Made by a program: the position numbers and the translations under genes. From Rutpela maculata (lineage: Eukaryota; Arthropoda; Insecta; Coleoptera; Cerambycidae): 64,000 nt of DNA. How positions within the stretch are numbered: position 1 is the first letter of the stretch; the number at the start of each line of letters is the position of its first letter. The notes beneath the pieces are model-generated. The model did not search any database. It saw nothing but the letters and a program-made list of their open reading frames with translations, and had not been told where the DNA came from. Where the stretch lies: the NCBI GenBank assembly GCA_936432065.2, contig OW386290.2, positions 127,084,677-127,148,676 of the forward strand. The letters are read 5' to 3'. Positions 53,045 through 64,000 of this stretch are shown here, in pieces.

Positions 53045-54758
53045 TATAGTTACTACCTCATGTCGGACAAAAGTACAAGTGTATTACATGACTTGATTCT
53101 TGATCAATTAATAGTTGTCCGACAAAATTACTTGGTCTGTTTAATAGTCGGACAAAAAAAGAAAATTTTCAAAAACGAGTACCCTTACGTTATTGCAATT
53201 TTAAACACGTAAGTATTATTATTACATGTGTAATTTTATTTGAAATAATTAAAAATAATGTGACATTACTATTATGTTTATTAAGATTATAACAATTATT
53301 AACATCATTAATAATAATTGTACTGAAATTTTTAAGTTTTTCAGACGCTTTTATTTAACTTACTCGTGGTATGTTCGAGTACGTAATTTTTTCGTTAGCC
53401 TTTTGTACCGTTTTTTTCTCAAACTTTCCGACTAGCTAGAAGTTTAAAATTTTGGGAAAAAGTTGCCCGTGTATGACAATATAACATAGTAAAAACTTGA
53501 GATTCTATTGCAAAATTAAGGCACTAAAAGCAACAAAATTTAATTTTCTCAAAAATGCTAAAATCGCTTCTAATTAAGCTGGAGAGCTGAAATTTGGTAT
53601 ACAAGCATATTTAACATGCGGAACAAAACTTTGTAAAAATAATTGGTATATTTTAATTGCTTAAACAAAACTTTTGTTCAATTTTATTGGACTCTTAAAA
53701 ACTCGTAAAATTTTTAAGATCACACTGATTTATATACAAAAACAAGTGCAGATGACTAAGATATATTTCATTAATCTTTTTATTTTGTTTTTTTTTTGAA
53801 CGCACAATTTTTTTCAATTTGGGGATTTTCTACATTATATTCAATCATCATCTTCATCGTTTTCCGAAACACTTTCCACTTCCACTTCATCTTCAGTTGC
53901 CGATTCGGTGCTCGGCTCCCAATCATCTTCGTTGTTGGAATCTAAAATCAGTATTTTATAAAAAAATGTCAATACAGATAATTGCAATACAAGTCAAAAA
54001 TGTCATCGTAACTTTTGCATATTGCAGCAAATTTTTAAAACGCATGTGTTTAATAAATGTTTGTTTACCAGGAATAAAAAAGATTTTTATTCGTAAAATT
54101 CTACAATGTTGTATTTGTAGGCACGACCGCTTGCGCTGTGGCGTGAGTAAATTTTTTCACAACCTCATTTTTGACTTTAAATTGAGGATTTTCATATTTT
54201 AGATGAAGACAGAAAAAACAATTCATTTTGTAAAACGCACACAATCACAAATTCAAAACGACTTTGCTTAATTCACTTTTGTTTCAATTTATCTTCTTCA
54301 ATTTTTGGAGCACAAGACGAGTGTATTCTTTTGAAACTTTCAAACTGAACTAACGGTTGCTTACACGCATTAGAGAAAAATAGAGATAGGTATAGAAAAT
54401 AACAGAAAGAGCGTGAGAATGAACGAGAGAGGAAAAGTACGAGGTTGAAAGATGCTGGACGGGGAGCCCGCTCGATGTATACAAACCATGGAGTTTAGGT
54501 AGTTTCCTATGTATATATTCAAAAATTCTAAATTACTCTTAGTACATTTATTTTATACATTGAAATTATCATTTCATTTGAATTATTATCTATTTATTTT
54601 TACACACTTAAATTATTAAAATCTTGCAACGTTGTATGTAACTCGATTTTAGAAAATTTTATATTTTTTCCGAAAATCCCCAAAATTTTTGTCAGACAGA
54701 TGGTTCAATGTATTGCAAAAAGTACAATATAAAAGTTAGATGTGAGGTAGTAACTATA
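53045..54758 (-). mobile_element. Candidate DNA transposon with GTATAGTTACTACCTCA ends
   Basis: GTATAGTTACTACCTCA at the left and TGAGGTAGTAACTATAC at the right are exact inverses, 1.7 kb apart. Near the left end GTCGGACAAAA or GTCCGACAAAA is repeated in both orientations (about 52979, 53063, 53115, 53150), and a relic GTCAGACA lies near the right end, like subterminal binding sites. Inside, the minus strand carries a candidate terminal exon. Superfamily unknown; no target duplication was recognised. Confidence 0.45.
53841..53941 (-). pseudogene. Candidate terminal exon encoding an acidic C-terminus
   Basis: The minus strand has a splice acceptor (TACTGATTTTAG) followed by a frame reading SNNEDDWEPSTESATEDEV, then further Glu/Asp/Ser residues and a stop at 53841-53843. 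About 30 codons, strongly acidic. Farther upstream on the same strand (about 54105-54185) a second frame gives YENPQFKVKNEVVKKF and may be another exon piece, but I could not link the two. The protein is not recognised. It may belong to the surrounding inverted-end element or be a host gene relic. Confidence 0.35.
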
Positions 54759-55950
54759 CTAGGGTGACCATACGTCCGGAATTTCGTTGGAAAGACCAGC
54801 ATTTTGGAGTACTGTCCAGCATTTACAAGTGTAAATCCTTACACCCCCTGCTGCCCATCGCCAAGTCGAAACGTTCGAGATGGCAACTCATTACCCCTAT
54901 GGCAACCTTTTGGCAAATTTTTGGCCTACTTCGAGTAATGACGCGAAATGTTCACTAGGCTCTTAGTCTAATAGATACACTACTTCGTGTTTGTTTCCAG
55001 TAGTCTGTACCAAAAATAAATGGCTACTATCAACATCAAAGTTGATGCACTTTAATCGAATATTCTCGTATTTGCTTGCTACTTTAATCAATAGGGCCTA
55101 AATTACAAATAAACATTTGTGCGATTATGTGGAAAGCCATTAACTGAGCACATTCAACTTTAAAAAGTTTATGCGCTATTTATGAAGTAATAAATGAGTT
55201 TTATAGTAAAATCAATTTCCACGGTAACTTTTGACCTTTCCAACGGATGCTATTCACGACGATACATTAGAGAATAATTTAGATCTACGAGATAGGTAGC
55301 TTTTGTCGTACAATGATATCTGCGCAGGCTCTCTATCGTTTTATTTTAACATGAAAGAGTCGGCCGTGCAGCACTCATTGTTATAATAATAATTGCACCT
55401 AAAAGGAAGCAGGAAATTGACCTGATATAAGCCGAAATTTACAGGAAATTGGTAAATTGGTGATTCTGGATTGAAACGAGAGTGGAATGTTGGGTACTGT
55501 GTAAATAAATACGTGGCTGTATAAAGGATGCTGTGAATTTAAAAGAGTCAACGATAGGGATTCGCAGGATTGTGTTTGATGAATTTATATGGGAGAGCTA
55601 CTTTTAGCAAAATATTTTCTGAACCGGTTTTAAGTAAAAGAGGGAAATTATCTGTGGCCGCTATACCACGTGAAAATCCAGAAAAAATAATAATACAAAT
55701 AACAGATTTTTTTCTTTTCAGAAATAGCGTAAATTACTTTCCTTGGTTATTTTTAATGTTTTATATATTTATATGTCCTCAGGTATGGCTCCTGAGTATT
55801 TTGTCAATTTGACGGCGTCGGGAGTCAGTTCTACGTAAAAAAAGTACACTTGGTAGAGCTTGAAAATTCCAACCGTTTTCGAGAAAACTGGGGCATATAT
55901 CTCAAGAAAACAAACTCAGTTTGAAAAGGACAAATTGTATTTATTGAAAA
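54759..55950. other. No gene; possible hAT end at the left
   Basis: The stretch begins TAGGGTGACCATACGTCCGG directly after the preceding element's end. Such TAGGGTGACCA starts are known from hAT-type repeats, but no matching right end is in the window. The remainder has no supported frame. Confidence 0.35.
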
Positions 55951-56040
55951 ATGTGCTTTGGTGACGTCTTAGTTCTGTCCTTTACGTACAATTTCATTAG
56001 ATTGACATTTTGACAGAACTAAGACGTCACCAAAGCATAT
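55951..56040. repeat. Near-perfect 29-bp hairpin
   Basis: GCTTTGGTGACGTCTTAGTT and its inverse form a 29-bp stem (55951-55979 and 56012-56040) with one mismatch and a 32-base loop. It contains GACGTC, a CRE-like palindrome. It could be a small MITE or a folded RNA precursor; no evidence separates these. Confidence 0.7.
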
Positions 56041-58340
56041 AACGGCCTCTAGTGGCCATTACATCAAATTGAATTAATAAATTAAATTAGTACGAATAAA
56101 GTTACAGGGATCTGAAATGTTAAAGCAATAATCAAGTTAACTTCATTTAAGCGTGCTTGAATAAAGTTCGTCCGAGTCTCGTGAGGGCGGTACAATCGGC
56201 AATTCAGGTAGCCAGGACTAGCAATTAGCGGAGCTCTTTCTCTCTGATTCGACTGCCACAACATATAGACGTTTTTTGGCCACACTCCGCCAATTAAAAT
56301 TTCAATCTCTTAAATGGATTAACTAAGTAAGTTAATTGTTTGTTAATTATTGTATTAGTAAATATTAATCGAGGTTATTTTATTTTAGAGGTAGATTGAT
56401 CTGAAATTTCAGAGTAAAATCTCAAATGCAATTTCACATGTAATTTTCAAACGTGGACGCGACTGGATATCGCCATTTTTAGAACCTCGTCCTTGATAAG
56501 TAAATCTTGATGTACGGTGTAATGCCTTGGTAGACGCTTATGGAAGGTTTACCTTATTATTAAATCGAACTGGACGTTTCTTATGTCACAGCAGGGACGT
56601 ATCGGAATCTCGCTTGAAGAAATAAAATTTTAAAATTTTTTGTCTGGAAGCCATTATCTGGTAGAGCAGTGACGTAAACGACAGGGATGGTAGATCCGAG
56701 TGACATTTAGCTGGGGAATTTTATTTCGTGCCGAAAGTGGGCAACCCATGTGAGGAGCTGTCTTTCTAACCTGTAGAAAAGTGTCAACTTCGTATCGACA
56801 TCCAGTGAACATCACGTTTTTTTCAATTGAGGATCCCTCGAACTAAGACAACAATAACGTCTTAAAACTAAGATAAGTCTACCATTTTATTAACCATTTA
56901 TAATACCCTTCTAACAAAGTTTTATCGTGAGGTCATAGTAACAGCTGCTTAAGCAGGATATAAATTTTGAAACGTACTATTGATTGCTATTGAATGAGAG
57001 AGCCATTTTACGATTTAGTCGTATTTTTTTTCTAATGTTTTGGTCGATATAGTCCTCAACTCAGGGGGGCTTTAGGCCTGTGATAACAGTACCATTAGTG
57101 AGTCCCACTAATTTATTGTGTTTAGAGGTTTATATTTGGTACTGCCATAAAACCACGGGTTGCAGTGGACCTTCAGCCACTAGCCCTGATATTAGTGTAA
57201 CCTTTGGCTTGCGCCAATTTTAAATAGCTATAAGATTTGACCGTGTGGTCGTATATTAAGGTACAGCTGTGCTTTAAGCTAGGTTTTATCCCTTGCGGGT
57301 TATGTTTTGTTGTATATAGTCATACCAATTTTATAGTTTTAAATTATTTAAATTACCGTCATGTTAACGCTATAGTTATCATTGGCTTACTTAGGTTAGT
57401 TTCTACGTTATATTTTAGTGATAGAATTTTTCTGGTATTGTGGGACTGTGTGTGAATTTATGGTGTTTTAGTGATAAACAAGTTTTATTAACAATCTACA
57501 AGGTTGTGATTTTTTTGTAGAGTTTTTACTCAAGTACGGTATATTTCATAACGTAATTCCTGTTACTCCAGTAAGAGTTTTACCACAAGGTGAGGTTAGA
57601 ACCTTTTATTGCAATTTTGTTTGTCAGTGCCTCAAGGTATTTATAGTCAAATTTTATGAGATGATTTCAATATTCATAGTGAGATAGTGGTAGGAAGTTT
57701 GCTTCCGTTTGTTTATTTGGTTGGGAATTTGCCTATATATTTCCTCAACCGTCGTGTATAACTCACTGTAAATGTTTGACCTTGTTTTGCATAAACTTTC
57801 CCTAGAAATTTAATTGTTAGAGTTGGCCTTAAGCCCATAAATAAATAAAAATATTTTTATTACTAAGTTTCCTTGGAGAACTATATCGTGGGCTTATAGC
57901 CAAAAATCAAATTCTGTCCATCTTTCGTGAATCACATCATTGAAAATTGTAACTTTCATCTTCAAAGTTGTAACTTAACCTGGACACCTTTAATTATTCT
58001 CGTTTTAAATTGGCCTAACTTGTACTGGAGTTTTGATCATTGACCAATTAAGCTAGGTCATTATTTTGTTTCTGTAGTTTACGAAATTGTTTATTGCTAA
58101 CTTCACCCGGAATGCTAAATTAGGAATATAGAATACTAACCCAAGTTATCGTTATCGTTTAGATATTTTTTTAAGTATTTCAAGCCATAAAATTGGCCAG
58201 ACTAACGTAGTTGTTATTCATTAACCTTGTTAAATTTTGCTAGTAACGAATTAAATTTCGTATTAAACTGTTGTCATTTTAAATTTCGTGTTTCTCTGAT
58301 GTGTGTGTTGTATAGTACCTTCCTTTTCTGATCTTTCTAC
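56041..58340. other. No gene; possible worn LTR before a primer-binding-like site
   Basis: About 57000-58341 ends in CTTTCTACA, five bases before TGGCGCCCAAGA, and could be a long LTR or leader of an LTR retrotransposon. I could not fix its 5' end or find a second copy. The frames at 56082-56285 and 57237-57455 have no recognisable domain. Confidence 0.35.
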
Positions 58341-58346
58341 AGGATC

Positions 58347-58358
58347 TGGCGCCCAAGA
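58347..58358 (+). promoter_or_regulatory. Primer-binding-site-like sequence, tRNA-Lys type
   Basis: TGGCGCCCAAGA matches the first nine or so bases of lysine-tRNA primer sites (TGGCGCCCAACGTGGGGC). No gag or pol follows in the next kilobase, so this is at best the relic of a deleted element. Confidence 0.35.
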
Positions 58359-58840
58359 TACTCTTGAATTTTAGCCTACTTAAATTCAAAAATTAAAAAA
58401 AAAAATAATTTTTTTTGACAAAAAATAATAAAATAATAATTTTCCATCTAGTAAATTTTATCACGTAACTCACTCTTGGCCTTACTAGGAGCGTTGTTTA
58501 CGCTTACCCATGGCCCTTGGCCTCCTAAAAAAACTGGCTAGCCGAGCCTAATTTGTGTTGGTAACGAGTTATAATCCTTGTGTACTGTATTTTTATAAAG
58601 TCCCCAAACAAATTAGTTTGTGTCATAGAGGGAATGTCAACTGGCCTAATAAATACTACAAGTTAAATTGTAAGTGATGATGTCATTTTGCCAAAAAATC
58701 CTAATTAAATATTATAGTAAAACCTCAGGATCCAGAACTCAACCACTATAGAGTTATTAAATAATTCCCTAAATGAAAAGAAGGTAATTACAAGCACACT
58801 TTTCAATAAATATAATTCGTCCTTTTCCAGGAACTCTTGA

Positions 58841-58935
58841 AATTTTTACGGCAATTTTCTCGAAAACGGTTGGAATTATCAAGTACTATCAAATGTACCT
58901 TTTTTACGTAGAAATGACTCCTGCATGAGATTTTC
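58841..58935. repeat. Inverted counterpart of 55811-55900
   Basis: TTTTCTCGAAAACGGTTGGAAT and TTTTTTACGTAGAAATGACTCC here are the inverse of CTACGTAAAAAAAGT and TTCCAACCGTTTTCGAGAAA at 55835-55890. The two arms bracket 3 kb that includes the hairpin and the primer-binding-like site, so this may be one composite foldback. The function is unknown. Confidence 0.5.
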
Positions 58936-58999
58936 AAGTCAAAAGTGCCACAACGTTTCGTATAAAAACAGAGAAAAAATATTCATCATCAGGTATAGC

Positions 59000-59580
59000 T
59001 CATGAGGCGCCCTCCATGGGTTAGCGTGATGATACATAAATTACACAAGCAAAAAAAATGTCGAGTGCTAGAAGGCAGACCTATGCATTCCCATGCATTT
59101 CGACCCACTGAACACGAATCCGATGTTCGTTTTGCCGGATTGGCTCTTGCATTTTTCCTAACCCCAAAAGACACCCTAAGACTGCCCGAAAAATCTCAAA
59201 CAAGTAAATAAAAAGCTTAAATGAGCTTACCACCATTTCCATACGTATTTTGGGGCGCTGAGACCGAATCTGAGGTCAGAATTGGCTGATCAGTTAGGAA
59301 TTTTGACATATCCTCAAGAAACACCTAAAAAGTGCCCGAAAAATTCCAAACAAGTGAATAAAATGCTTACATGAAATCATCACTACATCCATACGTAATC
59401 TGAAGCACTGAAACCGAATACAAGGTCAGAATTTATGCGCGACCATCGAATATCTTGTAAAATTCATATTTAGGATGAAAACGTACCCAAAATTGACATT
59501 GCTATACACAATATATGAACATATAATTTCCGACGTATTTTCACAAGCTGAACACAATACCGTGTTACGTTCCCTCTCCT
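59000..59580. repeat. Tandem repeat, unit about 150 bp, four worn copies
   Basis: A GCTGAAACCGAATCYGAGGTCAG-type box recurs at about 59105, 59252, 59402 and 59550, with CATTTCCATACGTATT before it and GTGCCCGAAAAATTCCAAAC between. The box resembles that of the 39893-40660 repeat, so both may descend from the CACAG family. Frames across it are by-products. Confidence 0.55.
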
Positions 59581-60049
59581 CCCGATGTTGTTGGGTGGGG
59601 TGGACGCCTGTTTGGAGCCTTCAGGTTCCCTTTTTATCCCTGGGACAAGTCCCAAGAACAACGAGACAACCAAAAAAACCCCGGCTCTCGGTTAGCTACT
59701 TCTTTAGAGTTGAGAGAGAGTTTCCTTACCTTTAGGACGACCTTATGGCTCTTATCTTATTTAGGGAAAGTACACTTCACACTGTTATTTAATACTTGTC
59801 ACACAATTCGCGTCTGATAAAAGGAGGGCTTTAAAAAGATATTTAATCTGGGACGCCACCTGCAGCGTTAAGAATAGAGATTACTTGACCCCCTTTTACC
59901 AGGACGAAAACTCCTACAGGTAAATTTCAGAAAGGTTAATTTTTGTTCAAGTAAAAAAAAATGAAAAATAGTGATGAGATTAAATTTATTTTAAAAATAT
60001 CTAGATCAATGTTAAAATTTAAGTGAGCAGTTACATAATCATAATAGTA
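59581..60049. other. No gene seen
   Basis: A moderately GC-rich stretch with GGGACAAGTCCC at about 59641 and then AT-rich DNA. No supported frame or repeat. Confidence 0.35.
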
Positions 60050-62016
60050 AAAAACCGCTGCCCAAGGAATCACTACTTCCACATCCGGATTTTCTATCCA
60101 AGTCACACAAAGAAAAAATTTTATATCTGGAAATAATTGTTTATGGAACTTTAATAATATGATATTTAAAATCCTCTACCCCAAAAACTCATAAAACGAT
60201 ACCCCACATCGGTAGTGGGGTGGGGGTGGTGACAGGGGGTGGGAGTGGGGGGGGTGGATAAAGTGAAAACATATTTTGAGGTTTCTGGTTCTTGTACACA
60301 CACTAAATCACATTTTTATTTCATCCCCTTTAATAATGGGGTGGGGGTGGTAATGGGGGTGGCTAATGCCAAAATTTTTTTTGAGACCTTAGCTTCTCTT
60401 GTTTATACTAAATATCAATTTTACCAACTCTTACCTGCTTGATTTACCTGTTTACTCCAAATTTACCCCAATTTACCCCCCAACCCTTCGACGGAACAAG
60501 ATGAAAATATAATCTAGTTCTAGATCTCATTAAAGTACATATGTGTACCAAATTTCAAGTGAATATCTCAAACGGTTCCAGAGTAAACGTGCGCACAAAA
60601 AAAGTTACAGACCGACAGACAGACCGACAGACCGACAGACAGAAATTTTTTTTTCGCTCAAACTTGAAATCTCGACGTTTCATGACATTCTAAGCCTATT
60701 TGAACAATAAAAATTTTTAAAAATTTTTTTGTCGTTACTATACTTCCACTGGATGTGGAAGTAAAATAATAGCAATTTCAACTTTTCAATAAAGTTGCGA
60801 TCAAAATAGTTATACTAATAAAATCACAGTTCAAAAAGAGATGAATTGATAATCTTAATTAAATAGACATATACAGCAATATTACAAGATTAATATTTAT
60901 GCTGATCAAGGACCTCATGGCCTGCATAAAAAATATACGTAACACCAGGTAGATGTTAATAATTCACTAATAAAATTGAACACTACACAAAACTCTCACC
61001 ATGTCCTAAGGTGTCTCGTTAGACCTGGTAGACCACATGGTCTCGATGCTCACAGCGTGAAGACGTTGGCGAGAATTTCCAACCTGTACTTGATTGTCGA
61101 AATAGTTCGGCTTAGTTGAATAAATTTAATTTAACGAAAGTGAATCTCTAGGAAATGAAGTTTACTTGGCTTCTTTACTATAGGAAATGTTTCTCTCCAG
61201 ACACGTGCTCCGTGTGGAAGAATATACCAAATTAATCCAAAAAATTAAAATCACTACTTGATTTTACTTCCACGTCCAGTGGAAGTATAGTAACGACAAA
61301 AAAATTTTTAAAAATTTTTATTGTCCAAATAGGCTTAAAATGTCATGAAACGTCGAGATTTTAAGTTTGAGCGAAAAAAAATTTCTGTCTGTCTGTCGGT
61401 CTGCCTGTCTGTCGGTCTGTCTGTCGGTCTGTCTGTCGGTCTGTCTGTCGGTCTGTCTGTCTGTAACTTTTTTTTTGTGCGCACGTTTACTCTGAAACCG
61501 TTTAAGATATTGACTTGAAATTTGGTACACATATGTACTTTAACGAGATCTAGAACTAGATTATATTTTCATCTTGTTCCGTCGAAGGGTTGGGGGTAAA
61601 TTGTGGTAAATTTGGGGTAAATGGGTAAATTAAGCAGGTAGGAGTCCATGAAATTGGTATTTAGTATATACAAGAGAAGCTGAGGTCTCAAAAAAATTTT
61701 TGGCATTAGCCACCCCTATGACCACCCCCACCTCCTTATTAAAGGGGATGAAAAAAAAAATGTGATTTAGTGCATGTACAGGAATCAGAAACCTCAAAAT
61801 ATGTTTTTATTTCATCCACCCCCCTATCACCACCCCACCCCCACCCCACTACCGATGTGGGGTATCGTTTTATGGGTTTTTGGGGTAGAGGATTTCAAAT
61901 ATTATATTATTAAAGTTCCATAAACAATTATTTTCACATACAAAGTTTTTTCGTTGTGAGTGACTCGGATAGAGAATCTGGATGTGGAAGTAGTGATTCC
62001 TTAGGCAGCGGTTTTT
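60050..62016. mobile_element. 2-kb foldback of the ACTTCCAC repeat family
   Basis: The left arm (60050-60762) begins AAAACCGCTGCCCAAGGAAT and the right arm (61265-62016) ends with its inverse; the homology covers about 710-750 bp. The inner ends carry the small hairpin ACTTCCACGTCCAGTGGAAG. The arms contain C/A- or G/T-rich blocks with CACCCC, a GACA/TGTC microsatellite and AACGGTTCCAGAGTAAACGT. A 500-bp AT-rich spacer lies between. Single arms or fragments occur at 25871, 44805 and 50500. Non-coding. Confidence 0.75.
61385..61461. repeat. TCTG/TCGG microsatellite
   Basis: TCTGTCTGTCGG-type units repeat for about 77 bases within the right arm of the foldback; the left arm has a shorter inverse at about 60608-60642. 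The Arg-, Asp- and Gln-rich frames read through it are artefacts. Confidence 0.9.
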
Positions 62017-63187
62017 CTTATTGAATCTTCACAATTTAATTAATAGAATAACTAAATTCTTCTTATGGACTGAATTCCAAATAATTAATGTTTAATTTGT
62101 CGGCAAATTAAACCCTCCAGAAGTTTTTAATTTCATAAATTCTTCTGTTTAAACAAATGTAACTTCATCAAAATTATTTCAGCAAAAATTATTTTAGCAA
62201 AACCTTTCTTTGCAAAACTTTTTAGCTGAATTTCCTTTTCTATTTATTTATTTTATTACTTATTTTATTTTAGCTGCCAGAACTATAACGCCATCATAGG
62301 AAAGAAGGAAACCAAAAATTAGATTTTACAAGTACTCACATGGTCAATTGAACAAAAAAATATATAGCACAGAAGGTGTCTATATGTTACAAAAGAGTAA
62401 TAATAAAACTAATTTACCTCAAAAGTTAGTGATGAACAAGATAATCGACGATACATCAGAAGTAGACAAAGTCTTGGAGATATCGCAATTGAGTCGCACA
62501 ACTTTCATTGACAGTTCAGAATAGTAAAATGAATACCAATTAAGTTTCAGTTTACAAGTAAAGCTAATATGGTTTAAAAAACAATAGTGTTGCCAAGTGC
62601 TTTACGCCATCTGGGTTTTGGTAGTATTATTAATATTTAAAATAATAGATTAGTAATGGAAACTAATGTATTGTTTGACCAAAAGTAAATGTAGATCTAT
62701 AAAGAAATCTATGGTAACCTTGTTTCTTAATTAGTACAATAAATATTTAAAAGGTGGTGTTGTATTGCATAAATATTCAAATGTACAAATAATTCAATAT
62801 GAGAAGTTTTGTGATGTGTTTTACAATGGTACTTATTATTAAATGAACGGTAAAATTTTGTAACTTACTGAGTGATACTCAAAATATGATTGGAAATAAA
62901 AATAGGATTTTTGACTACGGCAAAAATTGTAACAGGTATGTTACAACCGTAGTCAGAATTAAAGCGCAATCTGCAAACTTTATAGAGAAATATCATTTCA
63001 ACATATATTCTCATCAACTCTAGTAAGCGGAGATGGGTAACTTTTAAATTTTCAAGTATCCAAAGGAAAATATTACTGAACAGGAAAAAAATTTCGGATT
63101 GCTCTGTTGAGAGAGGAATATCGTTTGGTCTTAACATTTACCCACACCCTCCCTTTTCTTAGAGCTATTTAGAATTGTATAGTTTTC
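62017..63187. other. No gene seen
   Basis: AT-rich DNA. A short TTATTTCAGCAAAAATTATT-type motif repeats loosely near 62180. The minus frame at 62865-63137 has no recognisable domain. Confidence 0.4.
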
Positions 63188-63460
63188 TTGATTCTGTTTG
63201 ATTGTCATATGCCATTTATTTCTTTTTCTATTTTTGCAACTAGGACACCTCCACATGGTGATGGCGGGCAACGATTTATTTCGGCTAAGTTCCTTGGTAA
63301 GAAAAATCCCGTCATGGTAAAAGTAGAGAACGAGTTTACGACCCAGTATCGGCGGCCGGTCAGGTTGGGAAAGCGGGACCGCGGACGTCGTCATCATGCA
63401 AACCGCAGCTCTAGTGAAGTGGGAAACTTGGCTTCCTATGAGTACAAGAAATTTGCATAA
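63188..63460 (+). other. Possible exon-bearing frame of unknown nature
   Basis: The 90-codon frame is noticeably more GC-rich than its surroundings. Its middle looks exon-like: TATTTTTGCAACTAG before GGACACCTCC could be an acceptor and TTG|GTAAGAAA at about 63296 a donor, giving an exon of about 52 bp. Translated, it holds a basic C-terminus (RRPVRLGKRDRGRRHHANR). I do not recognise the protein, and the minus frame at 63131-63397 overlaps it. Confidence 0.25.
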
Positions 63461-64000
63461 CTGTGTAAATAATGCGAATTCCTTCTGTTTTGTTTGTAGT
63501 AAATTCGAGGTTCCGAAAAATCAAAAAAAAAAAAATCAGCGATAAAATAAAAAATATTCATCTAAAATCTATATGTGATAGGTTTAAGTATATTCATTAA
63601 ACCTTCTTCATTATGACAATATAAGAGAAAGTGTTCTTTTCCTTGTATAAAATATTTTCTAAATTCTTTTTATCTTTTTCTGTATGAGCTAGAACGAACA
63701 TCACTTGATACTAAATTGTTTTTTTCCATAATAGCCGCTAAATATTCTTCCCTACCATTAGATAGACCAAGATTTCTAATAACATTATTAAGTTTATCAA
63801 ATATTGGAAGTTTTAGTTCTTATCGAACACTCACATTCAATATCTTCATATTCACTGTCATCTTCTTGACTTTCGGAACAATCAGTTTCCATGAACCCTT
63901 CTTTAGCATTAATTCCGGAAACATTTGTATTGCTAAAAAATAACTCTGTTCACGGATTCCAGGCTCCCTCCATATTGTTAGATTTTTATATTTTACTTTT
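63461..64000. other. No gene supported
   Basis: The frame at 63716-63943 (75 codons) has no recognisable domain. Read on the minus strand, about 63820-63920 gives an acidic stretch (SECSESQEDDSEYEDIE) that could be a gene end or transposon ORF, but no further support is present. Confidence 0.3.

Noticed and set aside
61318..61532. Minus-strand frames with DRQTDRQ or DRPTDRP repeats
   Set aside because: Translation of the TCTG/TCGG microsatellite inside a foldback arm, not a gene.

Overview
The window is transposon-dense DNA from an animal genome, almost certainly an insect. The grounds are an env-bearing errantivirus-type Ty3/gypsy element with a serine-tRNA primer site, jockey-like LINE fragments, mariner-type transposases, many foldback elements and MITEs, and no tRNA, rRNA or bacterial-style gene. 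A beetle would fit but is only a guess. I found no convincing complete host gene. Nearly every recognisable coding stretch belongs to a mobile element, and all but the errantivirus are broken.

Layout. 0.1-6.3 kb: a LINE tail, a foldback element (2387-3720) and a repeat carrying hammerhead ribozymes in both orientations (about 4995-5703). 7.0-9.1 kb: a mariner-like element with roughly 370-390-bp inverted ends and a frameshifted transposase. 9.7-17.2 kb: a LINE RT fragment, two more elements ending in the CACAR...CCCACAAAAAA box, a 2.2-kb palindrome made from the 3' half of another mariner, and a 1.7-kb palindrome. 17236-24956: a full-length errantivirus-like provirus with near-identical LTRs, gag, pol and env. 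25-30 kb: a second copy of the same mariner, split by a hAT-type MITE. 30-35 kb: a decayed LINE split by a long-inverted-repeat element carrying a Cys-rich pseudogene and by a MITE. 35-41 kb: foldbacks and tandem repeats. 41.6-44.4 kb: a Penelope-type GIY-YIG endonuclease remnant and a Helitron-like element. 46660-50359: a homogeneous tandem array of a 693-bp unit. 50-64 kb: repeat fragments, an inverted-end element containing a possible terminal exon, LTR leader debris and a 2-kb foldback.

The most exciting signal is the 693-bp array. Each unit encodes, on the minus strand, a well-formed type I hammerhead self-cleaving ribozyme. The whole array is flanked by an 11-16-bp direct duplication of target DNA and ends in an inverted piece at its RNA-sense 5' end. 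That is what reverse transcription and target-primed insertion of a multimeric or rolling-circle RNA would leave, so it looks like a retrozyme-like mobile circular RNA. A second, unrelated hammerhead repeat at about 5 kb has the same plan (inverted 5' copy followed by direct tandem copies). A Penelope-like endonuclease remnant in the same window hints at a possible source of the machinery.

All calls come from reading the sequence by eye. Family names rest on motif recognition, not on database searches.
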